Origin: a virus
Direction: 5' to 3' (one strand)
DNA length: 48,403 nucleotides
IMG/VR virus record: IMGVR_UViG_3300006793_000055
Location: 1 to 48,403 of that record
The position numbers were made by a program, and so were the translations under genes. Positions 1 to 7,900 of this stretch are shown piece by piece; positions within the stretch are counted from its first letter, which is position 1; each line of letters opens with the position of its first letter. Below the pieces are notes generated by a model that saw nothing but the letters and a program-made list of their open reading frames with translations, was not told the DNA's origin and searched no databases.

Positions 1-1468
1 AATTATCAAAGTCTAAATCTCTACCAAGTTCAGTTATTTCTACTGTCAAGTCACTTAAGAATTTAACATCATGCGGTAATCCTAACTTCTCTAAGTAGAA
101 ATCTAAACGTGAATTCAGATAGTTTAAGTTTTGGTCTATAATCTTTTTACGAATAAAACTATCTTTGTTTGTTAATAGTTTTATTAGAAACTCCTGATGT
201 TCACGCAATGAAATCAATGTATTCATATGGGTGTAATCAAGTTCTTCTAAATGACCAGTACGCATATCTTCAATTTGTTCGGCATAAGGGTCTTCTGTGT
301 TTTTAATTTTTTCTATTTGTTCTTCTAAACTCTTTACAGAATTTTGATGTTCATATGCATCTGTAAGATTTTGATAGAATGTTTCAGGCTTGTCACCAAG
401 TTCACCAATTTCGTCAACTACTCCCAAATGTTCTAACATTTGAGAACTGTTGGCTAAGATTTGCATTGATGCTTGTTCTAATGTTTCCTGCTTAGATGTA
501 AGAATTTTCTCTTGCTTATCATCATGTAATTCTTGACCACACGTGTGGCATTTATGGTCTTCAAGTAATTTAATTTCATTTTCTAATTTTGAAATTAGAC
601 TTTCTTGTTTATCATCGTCTGTTTCAATACTTGAAATCCAACGCTTTGCTTCTTCTAGTTTAGTAGACTGCTCGTTGTGTGTAATCAATGCTTGGTGATT
701 TTTAATCTCTGTTTGAATATCTACATGCGATAAAGCATCAAGCCCTGTTTCAAGTTCAGAAAGTTCAGTATCATGTTTTTCATTCCAGATACGTTGTCTG
801 CGTTCAATATCTTTAATAGATTTTAGAATACGAGTGTTTGCATCTTCAACCGATTTAAGATTATATTCTTCATCTTTGATTTGGTCTTTTGTTGTTTTGA
901 TTGCTTCCTTGAGTTTTTCTGCTTTCTTAGAAAGTTCAGTGATACCAAGAAGTTCTTCAATTAATTCACGTTGGTCTGCGGCACGTAATGACAAGAACGG
1001 TTCAGTGTATGTGTTTAGTGCAACAACGTGTTTGAACATTGCATGTGATATACCAATAATATCTACAAGTTCAGTTTGTGTTTGGCGCATTTCGCCTTGA
1101 GAGGCATCGTGTGAATCATTTAAGTCGATTCCGTCTTTAATAAATCTAAAGACATTAGGTCTACGACCACGTTCAATTCGGTATTGACTTCCATTGTATT
1201 CGAAATCAATAGTAACAAGCATTCCTTTGCCATTTGTTTTATTGATTAAATTATCTTTACGAATATTAGTAAGAGCATTACCGTACAATCCATATGATAA
1301 TGCATTAATTAATGTAGTCTTACCTGTGCCATTACGAGAACCATCACCACCTAAGTCTAGGTTATTACCTAGTACGAGTGTTAGATTATCTTGTTCTAAT
1401 GTTACGGCTTGTGTAACATTACCAACACTCATAAAATTTCGTACTGTTATATTCTTAATCTTTAACAA
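1..1468 (-). CDS. 46: Recombination endonuclease subunit gp46 (SbcC/Rad50-like ATPase), C-terminus off the left edge
   Basis: This is the ATPase subunit of the gp46/gp47 nuclease that resects DNA ends for recombination-dependent replication. About 489 residues are present. The N-terminus reads LKIKNITVRNFMSVGN, typical of gp46, followed by a Walker A loop (GDGSRNGTGKTT). A zinc-hook motif CHTCGQ lies at residues 307-312, flanked by long charged helical coiled-coil sequence. The start is inferred to be TTG at 1468, because an ATG at 1432 would cut off the first conserved strand; GGGAGAGGAA lies just upstream. It overlaps the end of the SDR gene by 14 bases, so translation is probably coupled. 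T4 gp46 is 560 aa, so roughly 70 residues are expected beyond the edge. The family is certain; the start codon is less so. Confidence 0.93.
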   Translation of the reverse strand, partial: MLKIKNITVRNFMSVGNVTQAVTLEQDNLTLVLGNNLDLGGDGSRNGTGKTTLINALSYGLYGNALTNIRKDNLINKTNGKGMLVTIDFEYNGSQYRIERGRRPNVFRFIKDGIDLNDSHDASQGEMRQTQTELVDIIGISHAMFKHVVALNTYTEPFLSLRAADQRELIEELLGITELSKKAEKLKEAIKTTKDQIKDEEYNLKSVEDANTRILKSIKDIERRQRIWNEKHDTELSELETGLDALSHVDIQTEIKNHQALITHNEQSTKLEEAKRWISSIETDDDKQESLISKLENEIKLLEDHKCHTCGQELHDDKQEKILTSKQETLEQASMQILANSSQMLEHLGVVDEIGELGDKPETFYQNLTDAYEHQNSVKSLEEQIEKIKNTEDPYAEQIEDMRTGHLEELDYTHMNTLISLREHQEFLIKLLTNKDSFIRKKIIDQNLNYLNSRLDFYLEKLGLPHDVKFLSDLTVEITELGRDLDFDN

Positions 1469-2069
1469 TCTTATTCCTCTCCCTGGCAAAGTGACCCATC
1501 TGTATTGGGTCTACCGATAGTTCATTTATATTAACATATTCTGGTTGAGAAAGCAACCACAAAATCAGTTGTGCCGCATACTCTACATCAATCAACTCTC
1601 TGTCTGGATGTTTTTTCATAACACTTGGAGTAGTTAAACTGCCGAATGATATTAATGTGCTTTTGACATTTGAACCACCCATAGTCATATACGTCAAGTC
1701 TCTATTGTATGCCTTTAATGCTTTCTTTTCTGTTGGATAACGCCAAGTTCTGCCCTTCACTCCAGTGTCGGCTGTTGACCCAATATTAATAATGTGAGCA
1801 ATTTTATTATTATCGTTGCACTTATTGTATATTTCTTCTGCTATCATAACTTGATGGAACTTCCAAATAGCAGAACAGTTGATAAAAACATCATAGTCTT
1901 CATCAATAAAATGTTGTGCTAGGCGAACTTGTTCATCATGTCTGTCTAAATTAAAATTGGTACTACGACTAGCAGTACTGTAATAGATATCATCCATAGT
2001 ATCAAAAATGTCACAAATAGCCTGACAAAGTCCATAGTTACGGTTTCCGGTAATAAGTATTTTTTTCAT
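1455..2069 (-). CDS. Short-chain dehydrogenase/reductase (SDR) family protein
   Basis: This is a predicted NAD(P)-dependent oxidoreductase of 204 aa. Seen directly: a Rossmann-type start MKKILITGNRNYGLCQAI with a degenerate TGxxxGxxxA/I loop, a Ser in NIGSTA (Ser98) and a YxxxK motif (YPTEK, Tyr111/Lys115). The Ser-Tyr spacing is 13, the usual SDR value. A TTG start at 2096 would add nine residues inside the upstream gene; ATG 2069 is preferred because it begins at the first beta strand, 4 bases after the gp47 stop. The gene sits between 47 and 46, which normally work as one complex, so it is probably an insertion into the recombination operon. The substrate is unknown; a sugar-nucleotide or cofactor role is only a guess. 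Confidence 0.82.
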   Translation of the reverse strand: MKKILITGNRNYGLCQAICDIFDTMDDIYYSTASRSTNFNLDRHDEQVRLAQHFIDEDYDVFINCSAIWKFHQVMIAEEIYNKCNDNNKIAHIINIGSTADTGVKGRTWRYPTEKKALKAYNRDLTYMTMGGSNVKSTLISFGSLTTPSVMKKHPDRELIDVEYAAQLILWLLSQPEYVNINELSVDPIQMGHFARERNKIVKD

Positions 2070-2073
2070 GTTG

Positions 2074-3093
2074 TTAGAGACTGTTATAAATCTCAATTAG
2101 TACGTTTCGGTCAAAACTACCATTGTCATCTAGTGATGCTAACTGTGATACAACAATTTCATCAATTGTCTCAAAGTGCAAATCTACACCCGTATCAGTT
2201 TCATGTTCTGTATTCTTTACAGGAACAAGAGTTACATCACGTAAGTCATATGTTTCTACGAAAGTATCTTTAATAAAGTTTGCTTCCTCATAAGATATAT
2301 CGATGTCTAAAGAAATCTTTGCGCTTGTTTTAGGCAATAGATACTTCTCTGGTTCATCTAATAAAGTGGACAATGTAATAGTCTTGTATTTCGGTGCATT
2401 TGGCCAAGCAAAGAACTCAGGTTCTTTGTCCCATTCGAGGAACATCCATCCTCGGTCATCGTCCCACGCATCTGAAAAGTTATGAGGGAAGGCATTCCCC
2501 ATATAAATTACATTGTCTCTGACTTGACGTTTATGAAAATGCCCGGTGAATACGTAATCTTGGTTAGCAAACATGTTGCCTTTAAGACCACCGTGGTCTG
2601 GCATTTCTACCATTGCGTTTAGTTTGAACGCAGGAAGTTCGAAGTGACCAAACATATATTTTGTTTTAATCTTTGGTACTTTCTTCCATTCTTCGCCAAC
2701 TAACCAACTTACAATGGCTACGTCACCTTCAACTAGTTTGTCTCTGACTAGAACAACGTTCTCTAGTTCTTCGACAAATTCTACAGAGTTTACATCACGG
2801 CTTTCACGGTAAAATAAATCGTGGTTACCTAAGATAACATAAACTTTCTCAAATGCGGCACTTAGTTTTCGTAAACCGTCTAAACTATATTTCATTGTAG
2901 AAATATTAAGACTAGCACGATTATGATGCCAATCACCAAGAAAGATACATGTATCACAGTCTTTCTTCTTTGCTTCATCGATAAACCATTCTACAAACCC
3001 ATCACAATCTTCATTGTGTTGCTTTGCATTGTTTCTCATTCCATAATGAATATCGGTAAAACAGGCCGCTCTTTTGAATAAATTATTAGTCAT
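2074..3093 (-). CDS. 47: Recombination endonuclease subunit gp47 (SbcD/Mre11-like phosphoesterase)
   Basis: This is the nuclease partner of gp46, acting at DNA ends during recombination and replication. All the calcineurin-like phosphoesterase motifs can be read: DIH (Asp14, His16), GDWHH (from residue 53), GNHD (89-92), a GH at His150 and the closing GHFH (His185, His187). Its 339 aa equals the length of T4 gp47. It starts at ATG 3093, overlapping the end of the late sigma gene by 8 bases, and is followed after 4 bases by the SDR gene. It is presumably transcribed from the promoter upstream of 55. No catalytic residue appears to be missing. Confidence 0.95.
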   Translation of the reverse strand: MTNNLFKRAACFTDIHYGMRNNAKQHNEDCDGFVEWFIDEAKKKDCDTCIFLGDWHHNRASLNISTMKYSLDGLRKLSAAFEKVYVILGNHDLFYRESRDVNSVEFVEELENVVLVRDKLVEGDVAIVSWLVGEEWKKVPKIKTKYMFGHFELPAFKLNAMVEMPDHGGLKGNMFANQDYVFTGHFHKRQVRDNVIYMGNAFPHNFSDAWDDDRGWMFLEWDKEPEFFAWPNAPKYKTITLSTLLDEPEKYLLPKTSAKISLDIDISYEEANFIKDTFVETYDLRDVTLVPVKNTEHETDTGVDLHFETIDEIVVSQLASLDDNGSFDRNVLIEIYNSL

Positions 3094-3955
3094 TATCAGC
3101 GTAAATCTCTTTGATTGTTTCAGTAGGTATCACATCATCGGTAATCTTAGCCTTAATGACTTTCTGCCAACGTTCTTGTGATTTCATTTCATGTTCTAAT
3201 TGTCTAGTCCAACTTGGTGCCTGACCTGCTTTTTCTAATAAGTCGTCCCTGATACCTTGATTTTTCTTTTCAATATTTAGAACACGTGTAAATGAATTGT
3301 TTACTGCGGCTGTGTAATAAGCAAATGGGTTGTCTGATTTGTCTTCATTGAATTGAAGACCAATCTGTGTCAACTGTAATAATGCCTGTCCACGCATTTC
3401 GTCAATGTATGTGTAACCACGCCAGTTAGCACGTTGTGAATAACGTTCTACTAGTTTGATGTACATATTTGCCAATGTCGCTGTAATTTTACCTGTCTTT
3501 AAATCAAATTCTTTATCGCTGTTATGATGCGAATATCCCACTTCTTTAATAACACCATCTACATATGTGTAGTGCTTGAATGGTGGGAAATTTAGTTTAA
3601 CTTTAGTGTCTGCAATAGTTTTTGGGTTCTGCTTTCTTCCAGGCTCATCTGGAATATGTTCGAAAGTCATAACTCTGAATACTATTTGTTCTTCTGAGAA
3701 AGAAGTAGGGTCTACTAAAAAATCTACTTGTTTCTTCTTTTTATCTTCATTCGCATCCCAAGCCAGTTTCTGCAATCTATCTGCACGATTTTGTCTTGCT
3801 TGTTCGACGGATTCTGCAATTTCGTCTGTGCTATACAAAATGATATCATGCTGGTGATGGGTTTCCCGGTCAACAAACCATGAGTAGTTACCCTTTGAAA
3901 TGTGAATTTGTTTTAACATATCTTTATTATTAAGATAGTTTTGTCTTCTTGCCAT
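3086..3955 (-). CDS. 55: Late transcription sigma factor gp55-like, with long N-terminal extension
   Basis: gp55 replaces the host sigma factor and directs RNA polymerase to late promoters with a TATAAATA-type -10 box. The recognisable core lies at residues 158-245: NWRGYTYIDEMRGQALLQL, then DNPFAYYT and a basic VLNIEKK stretch, matching the gp55 region 2-like core of T4-type phages. The protein is 289 aa against 185 in T4 because about 140 residues precede the core; that part is charged and not recognised. The start is ATG 3955 with AGGAGA eight bases upstream. It is the first gene of the minus-strand operon 55-47-SDR-46, with a sigma70-type promoter at 3981-4009. GATAAATA boxes before the structural genes fit its expected role. 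Confidence 0.88.
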   Translation of the reverse strand: MARRQNYLNNKDMLKQIHISKGNYSWFVDRETHHQHDIILYSTDEIAESVEQARQNRADRLQKLAWDANEDKKKKQVDFLVDPTSFSEEQIVFRVMTFEHIPDEPGRKQNPKTIADTKVKLNFPPFKHYTYVDGVIKEVGYSHHNSDKEFDLKTGKITATLANMYIKLVERYSQRANWRGYTYIDEMRGQALLQLTQIGLQFNEDKSDNPFAYYTAAVNNSFTRVLNIEKKNQGIRDDLLEKAGQAPSWTRQLEHEMKSQERWQKVIKAKITDDVIPTETIKEIYADND

Positions 3956-3980
3956 AGTTTATTTCTCCTGAATTAGTACT

Positions 3981-4009
3981 ATAGTACACTATTTGGAACA
4001 CAATGTCAA
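3981..4009 (-). promoter_or_regulatory. Sigma70-type promoter for the 55-47-SDR-46 operon
   Basis: On the minus strand there is TTGACA (4009-4004), a 17-base spacer and TACTAT (3986-3981). The predicted transcript starts about 20 bases before the gp55 ribosome site. The -35 box is preceded by CAC, as in the two other such promoters in the window. A perfect 12-base palindrome, GTACTATAGTAC at 3976-3987, overlaps the -10 box and could be an operator. Confidence 0.8.
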
Positions 4010-4040
4010 GTGTTTTCCTACTTATACTATTTATCACCAA

Positions 4041-4074
4041 AAGTTCGTAGTTAATGTGGCGATAAATACTGTTA
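4041..4074 (+). promoter_or_regulatory. Late-type promoter (GATAAATA) with conserved upstream box, copy 1
   Basis: GATAAATACT at 4061-4070 resembles the T4-type late -10 octamer TATAAATA and sits 27 bases before the ATG of the first plus-strand structural gene. The 20 bases upstream are shared with the second copy at 14266-14299: 28 of 34 positions agree over the whole box. It lies back to back with the minus-strand early-type promoter. Recognition by the gp55 encoded next door is inferred. Confidence 0.7.
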
Positions 4075-4095
4075 TAATTTACTAGGAGAGATTTC

Positions 4096-4683
4096 ATGGC
4101 AAACCCATATGAAACTAAACAACCAGTCAGGCTCTGGGACCCGAGCGGCAGACTTGCTTTGGCAGGCCTGAAAGATAATATACTAAACTTTCCGTATACT
4201 CCTACAGTATCATCGATGCAAGGTGCAAGTTATTCAGAATATGCACTTACGCATAATAACTTCCAACAACGTTCATTTGAAAGTGGACAAAACGTTGAAG
4301 TTAACATTACTGCTCCTATGGTTGTTCGAAGCGAAGAACAAGCAGAATATATAGTAAAAGCAGGTTTGTGGGTTAGAAGTGCTATGAAAATGAATTTTGG
4401 ACAAGATAGCAATCCTGGACTCCCTCCTCCCGTATTGCGGTTCTATGCACACGGTCTATATAACGCAGTACCATGCATGATAAGAGACTTTGCATGGAAC
4501 TTAGATTCAGATATCGATTACTTGGAGTATGACTCAAAAACTACTGGCGGGGTTGTGAGAATACCTGTAATGAACACATTTGTATTATCATTATCAACTA
4601 CATATGCTCCGAAAGACGTTAGAGAGAATTTTAGTGTTAGAGATTATATGCAAGGCAAATTAAGGAATGATGGTTATGTATAA
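4096..4683 (+). CDS. Putative baseplate tail-tube cap/initiator protein (gp48/gp54-type)
   Basis: This 195-aa protein opens the first late block. It has no membrane segment and is beta-rich, with a proline-rich loop (GLPPPVLRFYAHG) followed by a strand pattern ending in RIPVMNTFVLSLST. That pattern is seen in tube-like baseplate proteins at the tube-hub junction, such as gp48 and gp54 of T4. It is much shorter than T4 gp48 (364 aa) or gp54 (320 aa), so one small protein may do this job. Its neighbours, gp53 and the hub, support a baseplate role. The start is ATG 4096 with AGGAGAG upstream. Tail-tube-fold assignment is moderate; the choice between gp48 and gp54 cannot be made by eye. Confidence 0.55.
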   Translation: MANPYETKQPVRLWDPSGRLALAGLKDNILNFPYTPTVSSMQGASYSEYALTHNNFQQRSFESGQNVEVNITAPMVVRSEEQAEYIVKAGLWVRSAMKMNFGQDSNPGLPPPVLRFYAHGLYNAVPCMIRDFAWNLDSDIDYLEYDSKTTGGVVRIPVMNTFVLSLSTTYAPKDVRENFSVRDYMQGKLRNDGYV

Positions 4684-4966
4684 TATTAAATCACCTTGGA
4701 GCAAAACTCCAATCATAAACAATCAAGTTTTAGATATACTTAAAAAGCGTTTTATATTTAAAGACCCATATGACGAAGATTATATCATACCACAAAACTT
4801 TGATGAACGTCCTGATTTATGTAGTTATGAATTATATGGAACTGCAAAGTATTGGTGGGTGTTTGCACAAAGAAACCCAGATACTATCAAGGACCCAATA
4901 AGAGATTTCTCAGTTGGCAAAACGATTAAAATACCTAGCAAAACAAATATCGATGGGATGAAGTAA
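4676..4966 (+). CDS. 53: Baseplate wedge subunit gp53-like
   Basis: gp53 joins neighbouring wedges in the T4-type baseplate. This protein is short (96 aa from the chosen start; T4 gp53 is 196 aa) but shows the family signature: ELYGTAKYWWVFAQRNPDTI, then DP and a LysM-like tail ending VGKTIKIP. Three in-frame ATG codons lie at 4667, 4670 and 4676. The last is chosen because AAGGA (4662-4666) is then 9 bases upstream, whereas it would abut the first. It overlaps the end of the preceding gene by 8 bases and the hub gene follows after 1 base, so the three are probably translated together. Confidence 0.8.
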   Translation: MYNIKSPWSKTPIINNQVLDILKKRFIFKDPYDEDYIIPQNFDERPDLCSYELYGTAKYWWVFAQRNPDTIKDPIRDFSVGKTIKIPSKTNIDGMK

Positions 4967-4967
4967 C

Positions 4968-7900
4968 ATGGCGGCGGGTCAACCACTAAATCAAATTTAT
5001 AATAATCCTATGATGATTAGGATTTCTGATATACCTTTCGACGGTATGTCAGGAACTGGATACGGTGACTATATTAGATTTAGTTCACCAGAACATGGTG
5101 TTGTTGCGGCAAGGCAAACAATAACTGATTTGTATGATTCTGGCAAAACTACAATTACAGGTATCGTTGAATCAGTTGATATTCCATCTGGAAGTAGAGA
5201 TGACGATATTATTTTAGTATCAAAAGCAATGGGCATTGGGCCAAATGATGTTATTAGCCCAGATGGCCTTGAAAGTTTTACTAATAATTTTATACCTGCA
5301 TATGCAAAAGTACGTGGTACAAAAGGAGCAGACAATTATTGGAATGATGCAGTACTTAATACAGGCAAAAAACTAGCCCAGATAGCAAGTATACGAGAAG
5401 AAGAAATTGAAGATATTATTGAAGATAACATTGCGGCTCGAAACAACTTAAAAGAAATAAAAACGCTGGCAACTAGTGAAGGTCTTACTGATACTCATCA
5501 GGTATTGAGAAAAGCAACATCATTGGATGACATTACTCAAAACTGGAATTTCTTAGAAAATAAGTTAGATAAGTTTGCTAACTATACCTATCTATTAGAA
5601 TTCTTTTGTGTAGATATCATAGAAGAAAGAAAGTTTCACGCTTCAGAAGGATTCAATGCTGAAGAAATTACAAGTGATGCTTGGCCAGGCGATGGTATTA
5701 ATAAGATAACAATAGCGAAAACTGGGGTGTCTACTGAATTCAATATTGACAGTCTGCAAGTGCAGTCTATTGGAGTCGGCAATTCTACAAATAGTAAAAT
5801 GGCAGGAACAGCCACATCATTAGATTTTGAAATAATACAAGTAGGCGAAACTAGTTTAACTGACAATTTACAGAACGCCTTAGTGTTGATGGGATACCAA
5901 TCGATTGGTACCGCTACGTGGTTTATGAAAGTGAATTTTATAGGTTATGATTCTTATGGAAAAGAAGAAAAACTTAAAGCAACAAAAGTTTTTCCATTCA
6001 AAATAGACAAACTACGTGATGTACCAACAACAACAGATGAAAGAGGAACATCAACTACATTATCTGGTAGAATCTTTACAGATGAAGCGATATATGACCA
6101 CGATGTGAGTACATGTTCTTACCCGTTTACATTTAAAGTCGAAGATACATTACAAGAAACCCTCAATACGTTCTTTACTGAGTTGAATAACAATTATAGA
6201 AAATCAAGACCAGGCCTGGGGCAAAACTTATGCAACGAATACACATGGTCAATGTCTGAAGATTTCAAAAACGCCTTTGCTAGTGGTATGATGAAGGGTG
6301 GTTCAGAATATACAAATAGAAATATGCGTGTGGAGTTTTCATCAAGTGGTAACAATCTTTCTGAACAGATAGGTACAATTTCTCCTGGTATGGGAATATA
6401 TAATATACTACAAGATATTACTATCAAGTCTAATTTAGTAAAAGATGAACTTATAAAAGAACAAGCAGAGTTTACAAAATGTTTTAAAATCACACCACAC
6501 TTGATTCCAAAGCAGAACGGCTGGAACTCTGTTTCTGGTTCATATGCATATGAGATTGAATATTTCTTTTCATATGATTATAGAGAAGTAGTACAGAATA
6601 AACTAGACCAAGTTAACAAGTATACAAAAAACAAACAACAAGTCATAGATTATTTCAGTAAAAATCATGTTAATAAGATTTATAATTATCAGTATACTGG
6701 CAAGAATGACCAGATACTTGACTTTAATATTTCTATGAATAACAAACTAACAAAAATATATGTACAACCATCTGATGCGTTTATGTATGAAGCATTTGTT
6801 AAACAAGGTTCGGGTGCCAAAATTGCGATAGATGACAGTAATATACAGATTATCAATGACATAGAACAGGAATACAATCAAGCAGTTGAAATACAAACTG
6901 GAATACAAAGTCAAGTTGATAAAGTAAGCAATGATATTATGTCACTGACTGACGATATGACTGCACAGTGGGCAAGTTCGCAAGGCATGACAACAAAAGA
7001 AGCAGGTGATTTATTAGCAGGTAAGAGTGGTGACGAAAAACTTCAGTTATTCGCACAAGGCGAAGAAGCAGTGTTCACTCCAGAAAGAAAAGAAAGATTA
7101 ACAGCGTTACACGGTGCGTTAGATAAAATACAAGCAGAAGACAATACAGCAAGAGCAAGAGAACGCCAATTACTCGCAGAAGTAGACCAAGTATACCAAG
7201 ACGTAATAGCAACTCAACTTAGTGGTAACACACCAGTAGATGTTGCAAGTAGAAACTTAACAACTGCGGGTGTAGTCAGGCGGTCAGGTTCTAAAAATCC
7301 TATTTTATTAGTTGAAGACATAGAAAACGATGTTATTTCTAAACTAGAAACATCAACATTTAATTCTATTCTAGCAACACAATTGAATAACCCAGTAGTA
7401 TTCAATAGAATAACAAAGACATATGCTGACCCAAGAAAATTATCAGTAATAAAATCTACGGATATCGAAAGTGTTGAAATAGCGAGAGAAAAATATTACG
7501 AGTCTAGGATTGGTATTAGTACTAGTATGATTAATGCTAATATGACTATCAAAGGAGACCCTTATTGGATTGAAGGATATATTGGTAAACCTTCGAAAGT
7601 TAAAGAACAGTTTGGAGAACAAGGAACAGACACGGAACTACAAATACTAACATCATTAAACGGAATTAACGGTTGTATTGTGAAGTCAGATGTCACAGAA
7701 GGGACTGATGAGTTTGGTAATCCTATATTGTCTCAATTTATATCTAGTTTGTATACAGTTAATAATATAACTTCACAATTTAGTGGTGGTCAATTTACAC
7801 AGAATTTAGAATTATCTAAGTTTACGGCAGCCGAACAATTTGATGACATGAACTATCTTATTGGTGGCGAAATCGAAGAACCAGCAAAAGTTCAAACAAA

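Noticed and set aside
834-1520. Plus-strand open frames opposite gp46
   Set aside because: The minus strand encodes a clear gp46 with Walker A and zinc hook through this stretch.
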